Shown one piece after another: positions 1-9,500 of a DNA stretch of 62,180 bases; the stretch's first letter is position 1; every line of letters begins with the position of its first letter. The notes under the pieces were generated by a model. That model made no database searches. It was given only the letters and a program-made list of their open reading frames with translations, and was not told where the DNA came from. The stretch spans positions 1-62,180 of the forward strand of contig CACZQL010000095.1 in NCBI GenBank assembly GCA_902783365.1, given 5' to 3'. The stretch is from an uncultured Bacteroidia bacterium. GTDB lineage: Bacteria > Bacteroidota > Bacteroidia > Bacteroidales > F082. A program made the position numbers and the translations under genes.

Positions 1-87
1 GGTGGCCTCTTGGATGATACGGCCGTTTTCGTCTTTTTCGCGCAGGACGTAAGTCATCGTCACCACGGCTTGATCTTGAATTTTCAT
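1..87 (-). CDS. SlyD-type FKBP peptidyl-prolyl isomerase, N-terminus only
   Basis: Read on the minus strand from the ATG at 87, 29 codons lie in the window before the gene leaves the left edge; the protein opens MKIQDQAVVTMTYVLREKD. This resembles the first beta strand of SlyD-like FKBPs, where a short leader is followed by V-x-x-x-Y-x-L. SlyD proteins are cytosolic proline isomerases and chaperones, often with a metal-binding tail, which cannot be seen here. The gene is separated from the next minus-strand gene by about 40 bases that hold a heptamer repeat, so it may be the last gene of that transcript. Identification rests on a short stretch only. Confidence 0.6.
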   Translation of the reverse strand, partial: MKIQDQAVVTMTYVLREKDENGRIIQEAT

Positions 88-95
88 ATTTTTAT

Positions 96-131
96 AGAAT
101 TTAGAAGTCAGAAGTAAGAAGTAAGAAGTTA
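96..131. repeat. 7-bp-period repeat island
   Basis: Five consecutive 7-base units, AGAATTT, AGAAGTC, AGAAGTA, AGAAGTA, AGAAGTT, fill the gap between the VWA gene and the SlyD-like gene. The last unit reaches the stop codon of the VWA gene at 129-131. Confidence 0.85.
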
Positions 132-2177
132 ATAACTACCGAACATTTTGCGGAGAATCCACTCCAAGGCAGCCAAACCGATCAGCACAAAGAAGATCCA
201 TTTGGCGTGGATGAGGTCCTCGAAACGGGTTTCGTGATGTTCCACGGAGGTGATGCGGGTGTCGTCATGCAGGTCGGAGAGCAAGTCGGAGAGTTGCTGG
301 GCCGTATAGCAATGGCCGTTGGTGGCGGTCGCGAGGGCCCGCATCCGCTCGATATCCGCTGTGAGCTGTTGTGCCTCGATGCCCATGGCCACCACGGCAA
401 ACGACCCGACGAGGGCGACTTTCTCACCCGCCATCATGGCCTCCGCCCGATACGTATAAAGGCCCTCGGGCAGGATGCCGGCGTTCAGCTCATAGTCGTG
501 CTCCCGTTTCGAGAACACATATTCGTAAGTCTCGCCTGTCTTTTTGTTGACAATGCGGATGCTGAGGTCGGGATCCGTCACCAACTCGTTATTGGGGTTG
601 CGGAGCTCTGCCGACATGGTCACGGCCTCATTGCCATAATATTCCTCCTTGGCAAACACCGCCGAGCCATCGTCGCGACTCAGCAGCAGGTAGTTCAGCG
701 TCTTGGAGAACAGCTCATCGAACACCACGTTGTTATGGTCTTGATAATAATTATAGAGTCGCCAGCGCCACACGTTGACACCGAACAGGAAGGCCTCTTT
801 GCGGTCTTCTCTGACGAAGGTCATCAAGGGCAGACCCGACTTCACGCCCAGCACCTCCTGCATCAGCAGGTCGTCGTGCGACAGGTGGAAATCCGTTTCG
901 AGGTGGGGCAAAGCCAACGGCGGGTACTTCACCACCTGCTCCTTGGTTTTGTCGCCGAGGGTAAAAGTACCGAAGGAAGGATTCACGAAGCCCTTCACAT
1001 CGAGGATTGAGTTGGTGACACCCCGCTTCAGGGTGACTGCCCTTTGCAAGCGGTTCAGGGCGTCGAAATCGGTGCCATTGCCCAGCACAAACAGCACAGG
1101 AATCTTTTTGTTGCGCTCCAGCTGTCCCTGCAAGGCGGCGAAGTCGGTATGGCGTGAAGGTGTTTGATGCAATATCAAAAGCTGGTATTTTGAAAGGTCG
1201 GGAATCTCGTCGTGCCCAAAAGCGAAATCCACCTCACAGTCCTCGTTGAGCACACTTCTCAAGGCCCCGAGGTCGGGATGGGGCGCGTCGGCAAGACAGA
1301 GGATCCTGTATTTTTGGTCCTGCACCTCGATAAAGAGGCGTTTCACGTTGTTCAGTTTCTGCGCCTCATCGGGCAGGCCGGTGACCTCCACGTCGATTTG
1401 CCGAACGCCCTTAGTAGGCGCTTCGAGCATGAAATCAACCTCTTTGGAGTAGCGGTTGGAGGCGATGTCGAGCGATTGTCGAGCGAGAACCTTGCCTTCC
1501 TCCGAGAGGGTGAGCATGGCCTGTTTGCCCGCACAGTCGTCGGCACCCACGACTACCCGCACCGGGAAGGTGGCCCCGAGCGATACCTTTTTATTATAAT
1601 GGGTGTCCTTGATACGGAGGTCGGGGTACGACAGGGTATCGCCCAACACCACGGTGTGGATGGGGAACGGGAAACGCTCCGCAAGCAGCAGCGGCTCGAA
1701 GCCGCGGTTGTAAAGGCCGTCGGAGAGCAGCACCACCCCTCCCACATTGCGTTTGTAATAGGTACGCTCCACCATCTGAAGCAGGGAGGAGATGTCGGTG
1801 AGCTGGTCTTGGAAGTCCAGACGGTCGAAGTCGCGTACCTCCTGGCCAAACAGGTACTCATCCACCTCGAAGTCGCGGTTCAAGGCCCCCCTAAACCCGG
1901 CGAACTGCTGCTGATACTCCGTTTGATAGAACGCCGAGTCCTTCGACAGCACCAAAGAGGCCGAGTTGTCGTGCGCCAAAAGCAGTGTGGGTTGCTCCAC
2001 CGAACTCACTTTTTGGCGGATATAAGGGTTGAAGAGCAGCAAGGTCAACAAGCCGCCTATCAAAGCGCGAAGCACAAAAAGAATGATTGTCAACGGCTTG
2101 CCATAGTGTTGCTTCTTGTTACGGAAATACAACAACATGGCCAAGGCGAGCCCTACCACGGCAGCCACCAAAAACAT
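129..2177 (-). CDS. VWA-like domain membrane protein
   Basis: A 682-residue protein. Two transmembrane segments lie near the N-terminus (about residues 1-19 and 28-50), followed by a von Willebrand A-like domain with a MIDAS-type D-x-S-x-S (DNSAS, residues 70-74) and a second LLSDG motif near 150-154. A long extracytoplasmic region and a C-terminal transmembrane helix (about 658-677) complete it. The architecture resembles Bat-type and other aerotolerance-like membrane proteins of Bacteroidetes, but the specific role is unknown. An upstream in-frame TTG at 2228 is rejected as start because it lies inside the promoter -7 box; the ATG at 2177 leaves a leader of about 40 bases. The gene diverges from the glycosyltransferase at 2272. 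Confidence 0.75.
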   Translation of the reverse strand: MFLVAAVVGLALAMLLYFRNKKQHYGKPLTIILFVLRALIGGLLTLLLFNPYIRQKVSSVEQPTLLLAHDNSASLVLSKDSAFYQTEYQQQFAGFRGALNRDFEVDEYLFGQEVRDFDRLDFQDQLTDISSLLQMVERTYYKRNVGGVVLLSDGLYNRGFEPLLLAERFPFPIHTVVLGDTLSYPDLRIKDTHYNKKVSLGATFPVRVVVGADDCAGKQAMLTLSEEGKVLARQSLDIASNRYSKEVDFMLEAPTKGVRQIDVEVTGLPDEAQKLNNVKRLFIEVQDQKYRILCLADAPHPDLGALRSVLNEDCEVDFAFGHDEIPDLSKYQLLILHQTPSRHTDFAALQGQLERNKKIPVLFVLGNGTDFDALNRLQRAVTLKRGVTNSILDVKGFVNPSFGTFTLGDKTKEQVVKYPPLALPHLETDFHLSHDDLLMQEVLGVKSGLPLMTFVREDRKEAFLFGVNVWRWRLYNYYQDHNNVVFDELFSKTLNYLLLSRDDGSAVFAKEEYYGNEAVTMSAELRNPNNELVTDPDLSIRIVNKKTGETYEYVFSKREHDYELNAGILPEGLYTYRAEAMMAGEKVALVGSFAVVAMGIEAQQLTADIERMRALATATNGHCYTAQQLSDLLSDLHDDTRITSVEHHETRFEDLIHAKWIFFVLIGLAALEWILRKMFGSY

Positions 2178-2225
2178 CCATATCGGAATCCCTATTCTCA
2201 AAATCGGTCGTAATAAATAAAGGTG

Positions 2226-2233
2226 CAAAAATA
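2226..2233 (-). promoter_or_regulatory. -7 promoter box for the VWA membrane gene
   Basis: The minus strand reads TATTTTTG, a match to the Bacteroidetes -7 consensus TAnnTTTG. It overlaps a TTG that would otherwise look like a start codon and forms a divergent pair with the box at 2246-2253. Confidence 0.6.
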
Positions 2234-2245
2234 ATAATATTTTTG

Positions 2246-2253
2246 TAATTTTG
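2246..2253 (+). promoter_or_regulatory. -7 promoter box for the glycosyltransferase pair
   Basis: TAATTTTG matches TAnnTTTG and lies 18 bases before the ATG at 2272, leaving a leader of roughly 12 bases. Confidence 0.65.
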
Positions 2254-2271
2254 CGTCTTTAATTCGGTTTC

Positions 2272-3030
2272 ATGAACAAGTTGTCCGCCGTTATCATCAC
2301 TTTGAACGAGGAGCGCAACATTGGGCGTTGCCTCCAGTCGCTCGTGGGCGTTGCCGACGAGGTGGTCGTGGTGGACTCTTATTCCACCGACGCCACGCCT
2401 GAGATTTGCTCCCACCATGGGGCTCGACTGGTGAGCCACGAGTGGGAAGGCTATGTCGCCACGAAGAACTATGGCAACCAACTCGCCGAAAACGACCTCA
2501 TCCTTTCCATCGACGCCGACGAGGCCCTCTCACCCGCACTGATGGAATCCATACGGAACCTCAAAAACCAAGCGATGGACAACAGCGCCTTTTCCATGAA
2601 CCGACTGATGAACTATTGTGGGCAGTGGATCCGTCACGGGGCATGGTACCCCGACACCAAAGTACGGATTTTCGACCGAAGGAAAGCGAGATGGACGGGG
2701 AAGAAGGTGCATGAGACCTTGGAGCTGGCTCCGGACACGGAAGTCGTTCAACTTGACGGCGACCTGTACCATTATTCTTTTTACACCACAGAGGAGCACC
2801 TTCGCCAGTCGGAAAAATTCGCCCGACTTGCCGCGGAGGAAATGGCGGAAGCCGGCAAAAAAAGCAGATGGCTCCAGGCAGTGACGCACACAGGCTGGAA
2901 ATTCCTCCGAGACTACCTGTTGAAAGCGGGCTTCCTCGACGGGAAAAACGGCTTCACCATCAGCCGCATCAATGCCTACGGAGTATGGTACAAATATCAA
3001 AAAGCCAGGGAAATCAGTCATAGAAAATGA
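2272..3030 (+). CDS. Family 2 glycosyltransferase (WaaE-like)
   Basis: A 252-residue GT2 enzyme. The N-terminal VIITLNEERNI strand and the D-A-D at residues 81-83 form the nucleotide-sugar and metal site of the GT-A fold. The ending, with aromatic and basic residues, is like WaaE/KdtX-type lipopolysaccharide core glucosyltransferases. It probably acts at the inner face of the cytoplasmic membrane on lipid-linked saccharide. The stop overlaps the next gene start by four bases (ATGA), so the two glycosyltransferases are translationally coupled. Donor and acceptor cannot be inferred; assignment to LPS or another surface glycan is inference. Confidence 0.85.
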   Translation: MNKLSAVIITLNEERNIGRCLQSLVGVADEVVVVDSYSTDATPEICSHHGARLVSHEWEGYVATKNYGNQLAENDLILSIDADEALSPALMESIRNLKNQAMDNSAFSMNRLMNYCGQWIRHGAWYPDTKVRIFDRRKARWTGKKVHETLELAPDTEVVQLDGDLYHYSFYTTEEHLRQSEKFARLAAEEMAEAGKKSRWLQAVTHTGWKFLRDYLLKAGFLDGKNGFTISRINAYGVWYKYQKAREISHRK

Positions 3031-4136
3031 GAATAGGATACGATGCGAAACGGGCTTTCAACAACACTCGCGGCTTGGGCAACTACAGTCGCGACACTAT
3101 CCGCATCATGGCTTCCCATTTCCCTGAAATCCAGTTCGACCTGTTCACTCCCAAGGCCAACCCCGACATTGCTTTCTCCCTCCCCAAAAACGCGGTGAAA
3201 GTCGAACCGAAACATCCCATCTCGGGGACGTGGTGGCGCACATTCGGCATCACCCAAGAGGTAAGGAAAAGGGGGCTCGACCTTTACCACGGCTTGAGCC
3301 ATGAGCTGCCCTACGGCATCGAGAACACGGGCGTGCCCTCTGTGGTCACCATGCACGACCTGATTTTTCTAAAACATCCTGAATATTACCCGTTTATTGA
3401 TCGCAGTTTCTACAAAGCAAAATATTTACGAAGCTGCAAGGCGGCCACCCATGTCATCGCGGTGAGTCGGGAAACCCAGCAGGACCTCATCGAACTCGCT
3501 GGCATTCCCGAGGAGAAAACCAGCGTGATCTATCAAGGCTGCCATCCGCAGTTTTTGAAAGTGGTGCCAGAGGAACAGAGACGCGCCCTTAGGGAAAAGT
3601 ATGGGCTTCCATCGTCCTATATGCTCAACGTGGCCGCCATCGAACCCCGAAAGAACCAGCTCAACCTATTGAAGGCCATCGCGGAAGGGAGCATCGACTT
3701 CCCCTTGGTGGTGGCGGGAAGGCCGACAGACTACCTCGACGAGCTGCAACAAGCCGTGAAGTCATGGCACCTCCAGCATAAGGTGTTTTTTCTGCCCGAC
3801 CTCCGTTTCGAGGACCTTCCCGCACTCTATCAAGGTGCCAGCTTGTTTGTCTATCCCTCACAGGCTGAGGGCTTTGGCATCCCCATCGTGGAGGCATTGC
3901 AAAGCGGGGTGCCGGTCATTGCCTCTAAAGGAGGCTGTATGGAAGAAAGCGGTGGCCCCGACAGCCGCTACGTCGATCCCGACGACAGCGAGGAACTGAC
4001 CACACAGATACAGACCGTCCTTTCCGACGAAGCACTGCAACAGCAGATGCGTCGCAAAGGGAAAGACTATGCGAATATTTTTTCCGATGATAATATAGCA
4101 GATAATATAATATTATTATATAATAGTCTAATATAA
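3027..4136 (+). CDS. Family 4 (GT-B) glycosyltransferase
   Basis: A 369-residue GT4/glycosyltransferase family 1 protein. The C-terminal half carries the E-x7-E signature (E281 in AEGFGIP, E289 in VEALQSG) that binds the nucleotide-sugar donor in retaining GT-B enzymes. The N-terminal half has the R-G-L-G-N-Y loop near the start and an H-D-L-x-F segment characteristic of mannosyl- and rhamnosyl-transferases of this family. Translationally coupled to the GT2 gene by a four-base overlap, so both probably build the same surface glycan. The final 40 coding bases are AT-rich. Sugar specificity is unknown. Confidence 0.85.
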   Translation: MRIGYDAKRAFNNTRGLGNYSRDTIRIMASHFPEIQFDLFTPKANPDIAFSLPKNAVKVEPKHPISGTWWRTFGITQEVRKRGLDLYHGLSHELPYGIENTGVPSVVTMHDLIFLKHPEYYPFIDRSFYKAKYLRSCKAATHVIAVSRETQQDLIELAGIPEEKTSVIYQGCHPQFLKVVPEEQRRALREKYGLPSSYMLNVAAIEPRKNQLNLLKAIAEGSIDFPLVVAGRPTDYLDELQQAVKSWHLQHKVFFLPDLRFEDLPALYQGASLFVYPSQAEGFGIPIVEALQSGVPVIASKGGCMEESGGPDSRYVDPDDSEELTTQIQTVLSDEALQQQMRRKGKDYANIFSDDNIADNIILLYNSLI

Positions 4137-4159
4137 ATTTAAATAAAAAACAAAACAAT

Positions 4160-4729
4160 ATGGAAGCATTTGAAGAAGAAGTGGAACGTACCGTGGCATT
4201 TTTAAGGGCAGGGAAAACCATCCTCTACCCCACCGACACCATTTGGGGAATCGGCTGCGACGCCACCAACAGCAAGGCCTGCGAGAAGGTTTACGAGATC
4301 AAGCAGCGGCCTTCCGGCAAGAGCCTTATCATCTTGGTTGACACTGCCGAGCGTTTGCAAGACTATGTGGTGGACCTCCCCGTCATCGCCTTCGACTTGA
4401 TTAAGGCGGCCAAGAGTCCCTTGAGCATTGTTTATAAAGAGGGCAAGAACCTGGCGAAAAACATCTCGAACGACAAGTCAGTATGCATCCGGGTGGTGCG
4501 CCACGACTTTTGCAAAGAGGTGATCCGGCGTCTTGGACATCCCATCACCTCTACTTCGGCCAACCTTTCGGGGCAGCCTCCGGCGTTGACTTACAACGAC
4601 ATCACGGAAGAGGTAAAACGCTCAGTTGACTACACCGTGCAGCTGTACCACGATGTGATGGAAAAGCCCAAGAGCTCCACCATCATCAAGTTGAACGACG
4701 ACAACACTTTCCAGATTTTGCGACAATAG
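4160..4729 (+). CDS. TsaC/YrdC/Sua5-family threonylcarbamoyl-AMP synthase
   Basis: A 189-residue YrdC-like protein of the length typical for TsaC without the Sua5 extension. The YPTDTIWGIGCDA motif, K-R-P-S-G-K-like segment (KQRPSGKSL) and the STSANLSGQPP region are the hallmark ATP/threonine-binding elements. These enzymes make threonylcarbamoyl-AMP from threonine, bicarbonate and ATP for the t6A37 modification of ANN-decoding tRNAs in the cytoplasm. A YciO-type paralogue with weaker activity cannot be excluded from sequence, so no symbol is given. It starts 23 bases after the glycosyltransferase and may be transcribed with it. Confidence 0.85.
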   Translation: MEAFEEEVERTVAFLRAGKTILYPTDTIWGIGCDATNSKACEKVYEIKQRPSGKSLIILVDTAERLQDYVVDLPVIAFDLIKAAKSPLSIVYKEGKNLAKNISNDKSVCIRVVRHDFCKEVIRRLGHPITSTSANLSGQPPALTYNDITEEVKRSVDYTVQLYHDVMEKPKSSTIIKLNDDNTFQILRQ

Positions 4730-4751
4730 GCGAAATTCCTGTTTTTTTTTG

Positions 4752-4759
4752 TATCTTTG
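4752..4759 (+). promoter_or_regulatory. -7 promoter box for the S41 protease
   Basis: TATCTTTG matches TAnnTTTG and lies 22 bases before the ATG at 4782. Confidence 0.65.
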
Positions 4760-4781
4760 CGGCCTTAAAAATTGATTTGCT

Positions 4782-6386
4782 ATGATGAAATCCATGAAAT
4801 GGCTGCTTGTGATAGCCTTTTGCATCTTGGGTGGCATGGATGCCGTCGCGCAGCAGGAGGCTGCCGACAAGGCCCGCATGAACGCACAGAAATTTGCCAC
4901 CACGCTTTACCTCATCGACAACTTTTACGTGGACTCGGCCAACTCCGAAAAGGTGGTGGAGGACGCCATTGTCGCGGCCTTGAAGGAGTTGGATCCTCAC
5001 TCCGCTTACCTTTCCAAAAAAGAGGTGGAGAAAGCCAACGAGCCTTTGGTGGGCAGCTTTGAAGGCATCGGCGTGACTTTCCAGCTGGTGCGCGACACCA
5101 TCACCGTCATCGGCCCCACCCCCGGCGGTCCCTCCGAGAAGGTGGGCATCATGGCCGGCGACCAGTTCATCAAGATTGACGGGGAGGACGCTTTCGGAAA
5201 GAAAGTCGATAACGAATATGTGCAGAAGCATCTCCGTGGCAAGAAAGGCACGAAGGTGACCGTCAGCGTGAAACGTGGCAAGGACCCCGAGCTGATGGAC
5301 TTCGAGATTGTCCGCGACAAGATTCCGTTGAACAGCATCAACGCCGCCTTCATGATGGGCGACGGCATAGGCTACCTCAAGCTGGACCGATTCGCGCAAG
5401 ACAGCGACAAGGAATTCAAGGCCGCCATGGCGAAGCTCCAGGAGCAGGGCATGACCGCGCTGATCCTTGACCTGCGCAGCAACTCGGGAGGATATCTGAA
5501 CACCGCCATCGACATGGTGGACGAGTTCCTGAAGGCCGGCAAGCTCATCGTCTATACCGAGGGATTGCGCTCGCCCCGTCAGGAGTGGAGGAGCAAGGAC
5601 GCCGGCGTTTATACCGACGGACGACTTGTGGTGCTCATCGACGAAGGCTCCGCCTCCGCCAGCGAGATCCTCTCGGGCGCCATCCAGGACCACGACCGGG
5701 GCGTGCTCATCGGGCGCCGATCCTTCGGGAAGGGACTGGTGCAGCGGCCTTTCAACCTGCCCGACGGCGCCGTCATCCGACTCACCACCGCACGGTATCA
5801 CACCCCCACCGGACGGTGCATCCAGCGCCCCTACGACGAAGGCGCCGACGATTATTACAAGGAGATGACCAAACGCCTGAAAAACGGGGAGTACTTCCAC
5901 GCCGACAGCATCCATTTCCCCGACTCGCTCAAATACAAGACCGACGGTGGCCGCACCGTGTATGGCGGTGGCGGCATCATGCCCGACCTCTTTATGCCCG
6001 CCGACACCAGCTTCAACAGCAAGCTCTACACCAACCTCGTCCGCAAAGGCGTGTTCAACAAATACACCGTTGACTACGCCATGGCCAACCGCAACAAGCT
6101 GAAGAAACAATACCCCGATTTCAGCCAGTTCAACAAGGACTTCAACATCAGCGACGCCATGATTGCCGAAGTCAAGAAAATCGCCGCCAAGGAAAAGGTG
6201 GAATGGGACGACGAACAGTACCAACGCTCGGAGAAGTACATCAAACTCCAAATCAAAGCATTGATTGCCAGGAATGTATGGGACATGCAGCAATACTATG
6301 AGGTGACCCTCACCGAGGATCCTGTCATCAAGAAAGCCATCGAGGTGGTGGGCAATGAGAAGGAATATCAACGTTTACTTAAATAA
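4782..6386 (+). CDS. CtpA-like S41 C-terminal processing protease
   Basis: A 534-residue exported serine protease. A signal peptide (residues 1-24, ending DAVAQ) is followed by a PDZ domain (about 85-170) and the S41 catalytic core. The Ser/Lys dyad is S292 in GSASASE and K317 in SFGKGLVQ, 25 residues apart as in Prc and CtpB. The C-terminal 150 residues form a helical extension. Such proteases trim or degrade periplasmic proteins, with C-terminal recognition by the PDZ. It precedes the gingipain-like genes by 131 bases that contain their own promoter, so co-transcription is not required; a role in envelope proteolysis is known for the family, any link to gingipain maturation is conjecture. 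Confidence 0.92.
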   Translation: MMKSMKWLLVIAFCILGGMDAVAQQEAADKARMNAQKFATTLYLIDNFYVDSANSEKVVEDAIVAALKELDPHSAYLSKKEVEKANEPLVGSFEGIGVTFQLVRDTITVIGPTPGGPSEKVGIMAGDQFIKIDGEDAFGKKVDNEYVQKHLRGKKGTKVTVSVKRGKDPELMDFEIVRDKIPLNSINAAFMMGDGIGYLKLDRFAQDSDKEFKAAMAKLQEQGMTALILDLRSNSGGYLNTAIDMVDEFLKAGKLIVYTEGLRSPRQEWRSKDAGVYTDGRLVVLIDEGSASASEILSGAIQDHDRGVLIGRRSFGKGLVQRPFNLPDGAVIRLTTARYHTPTGRCIQRPYDEGADDYYKEMTKRLKNGEYFHADSIHFPDSLKYKTDGGRTVYGGGGIMPDLFMPADTSFNSKLYTNLVRKGVFNKYTVDYAMANRNKLKKQYPDFSQFNKDFNISDAMIAEVKKIAAKEKVEWDDEQYQRSEKYIKLQIKALIARNVWDMQQYYEVTLTEDPVIKKAIEVVGNEKEYQRLLK

Positions 6387-6436
6387 TTTTATTTACATAG
6401 AACACGATTTTTTCTCCCGCAAAAGGAGATATTTTG

Positions 6437-6444
6437 TAATTTTG
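6437..6444 (+). promoter_or_regulatory. -7 promoter box for the Lys-gingipain-like gene
   Basis: TAATTTTG matches TAnnTTTG. It lies 73 bases before the ATG at 6518, so the leader would be about 67 bases and AT-rich, longer than for other genes here. Confidence 0.55.
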
Positions 6445-6517
6445 GAGCCGTTTTAAAAACAAGCTATTAAGCGATTAACAACAATTTAAATAATTTTATT
6501 CACTAATTTTCTATTAA

Positions 6518-9500
6518 ATGAAAAAAGCAACATTACTCGCCGCTGTAATGCTCCTCACGGGGATGCTGTTCAGCACTCAAGTCATGGCCCAAGGCCGCAT
6601 TGACTTGAATGGGGCCAAGTCAGCCCAGTCCTGCACCACTGTCACCGAAGACGGTTTCAGTGCTACTTTCTCATTCGGCAGCATCGAATCTGTCGAAGTC
6701 TCCACCGAAAAAGGTGTGTTCTCGAACATCATGATGGACTACACCTACCCGGCAGGTAATCTTGGGGAACCCACCCTTCCCACCGCCAACAAGCTTCTTT
6801 ACATCCCCTTTGGCGCCACCGACCTTACCGTGAACGTGAAGAGCTACAACACTGAGGTTTACAACCTCTCCGAATATGGCATCCATCAGCTTAACCCGAT
6901 GCAGATGCCCCTCCGCAAGGATCAGAAGCCGAGCGACATCCCGTTTGCCTACAACGAGAAGGCTTACACTGCCAAAGGCTTTGTCGAGCGTCCTATCGCC
7001 GAGGTGAAGATCCAGGGTGTCATGCGTGGCATCCAGATCGGTACCTTGACGGTTCACCCTGTCCAATACGACGCCGCCAGCAACACCGTCCGTGTTTACA
7101 ACAACATCGAGGTGGAAGTGAGCTATGGCCAATATGACAAGTCGGCCTCCTACGCCGAGTTTGCCAGGACCTTCAGCCCCTACTTCGCCAACATGTATCG
7201 CCAGATGTTCAACTGGAGAGACGATGTTTACGAGCAGCACCCCGACCTCTGGCAGAACCCCGTCCACATGCTGGTCATTGCCAACCGCATGTTCGAAGAC
7301 TGCATTCAGGATTGGGTTGCCTGGAAGACCACCAAAGGTTTTTATGTCGATGTGAACTACACCGATGAAATCGGCGCCAACGCCAGCTCCATCCGCACCT
7401 TCATCCAAGAAAAATACAACGAAAACGCCCCCACCTTCTTGATGATTATGGGCGACAGAGACCTGGTTCCCCCCAGCGCCACCGGCAGTGCCACTCAATG
7501 CGTCACCGACCTCAGCTATTCAAGTGTTGACAACGACGAATTCCCGGACATGTATCACAGCCGTTTCCCCGCCGAGACCGTGGATCAGATGAACGCCATG
7601 CTGGAGAAAGCCCTCGAATACGAGCAATACACCATGCCTGACCCGAGCTACCTGAACAACGTGCTGCTCATCGCCGGTGAGGACTCCGGTTGGGGTGTCA
7701 CCGTGGGCCGTCCCACCATTTGGTATGCCACCAACTACTATTACAACGAGGAGCATGGCTTCGAGAACGTGTATGAGTTCAGCCATGGCACCTACACCAA
7801 CTGCTACGCTCCTTTGAACAGTGGCGTTGGTTTCGCCAACTACACCGCCCACGGTTCCAACACCAGCTGGGCCGGTCCTCAGCTCACTGTGAGCCAGGTG
7901 CAGAGCCTGACCAACGAGCACAAGTACTTCCTCGCCATGGGTAACTGCTGCGAGGCTGCCGACTGGGGCATCAACGGCACTTGCTTCGGTGAGGCCATGG
8001 TCCGTTCCGAGAAGAAGGCCGCTTTCGCCTACATCGGCTCCTGCCCTTCCACTTACTGGCTCAACGACTACTACTTCGGTGTTGGTGCCACTGGCCAAGC
8101 CAACGGCTCCATGCCTCCGATCGAAAACACCACGATGGGCTTCTATGATGCCGCTTGGACCGACGACGCTTACAACACTGTCACCTCCATGATGTTCATC
8201 GGCAATTTGGCCGGCAATGCCGCCGGTGCCCTCGGCTACGAACTGCACATCAGCACCTTGTACTGCTGGCAGGCCTACCACACCTTGGGTGACGGTTCCA
8301 TCATGCCTTTCCGCGTGATGCCGACTCCCAACGATGTCAGCCATCTTCCCACGCTGCCCATCGGCATGGACACCTATGAAGTCACCGCTGCCCCTGGCTC
8401 CTACGTCGGTATCAGCAAGGACGGTATCCTTTACGGTACCGGTATGATTGGTGAAGAGGGCATAGCAAATATCGCCATCGAGCCCATCACCAGCGGTGGC
8501 GATGTCACCATCTGCGTGACTCATCCCCAACATGAGCCCTACATCGCTGTTGTTCCCGCCGCCGCTTTGGACGGTGCTTACATGGCCTACGACAGCTACG
8601 AGGTGATGCACGAGGTCAGCTACGGCGCCTACGTGCCCATGAACGTCACCATCAAGAACGTGGGTTCTGACAACGCCAGCAACCTCACCGTGACCCTCAG
8701 CTCCGAATCTGAATACGTCGAGATCCTCAACAACGAAGCCACCGTCTCCGGTGTTGCCGCAGGCGAGACCTTCACCATTGAGAACGTGTTCGACTTCAAC
8801 GTGGCTGTCAATGTGCCCAACAGAGAGAAGATCCAGTTCTTCCTCACCTGCACCGACGGCGAGCACACCTGGGAGAGCAAATTCAACATGACTGCCAGCG
8901 CTCCTGATTTCGATGTGCTCAACATCACCAACGCCGAGCTTGTTCCTGGCGAAGCAGCCTCTGTTGAGTTCAGATTCATCAACAACGGCGGCGCCACCGC
9001 TTCCAACGTGGTGTTTGAAGTCTATTCCAGCTCCGACGATTTGACCATCGAAGAGAACACCCTCGAGATTCCCGCCATGGGACCCGGCGAGGCCTACCTC
9101 ATCCCGATCAGCCTCACCGTGGCCGACGACGTTGAAATCGGCGCCACCTACGAGCTCAGCTACCTGCTGAGCTGTGGCCACTACACGCTGCAAGGCAGCT
9201 ATGTCATCACCGTGGGCACCATCATCGACGGCTTTGAGACCGGCGACTTCAGCATGTATCCTTGGGCCTTCGGCGGAAGCGCCAACTGGACCGTCGTTGA
9301 CAACGAGGCCCACGAGGGCAACTACTGCGCCAAGTCAGGCTCCATCGGCAACAGCCAAAATACCGAACTCACCCTGACCACCGAAGTCCTGGCCGACGGC
9401 CAAGTGTCCTTCTACAAGAAAGTCTCCTCCGAGAATGGTTGGGACAAGCTGTTCTTCTATATCGACGGCCAGGAGAAAGCCAACTGGTCGGGCGACGACG

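Noticed and set aside
4686..6371. Long antisense open frame (561 codons) opposite the S41 protease
   Set aside because: Mirrors the codon pattern of the well-supported S41 gene, lacks any recognisable domain and has no promoter box; typical GC-rich antisense shadow.
7520..9313. Long antisense open frame (597 codons) opposite the Lys-gingipain-like gene
   Set aside because: Gly/Val/His-rich low-information protein from reading the complement of a Thr/Asn/Ala-rich gene; no start context.
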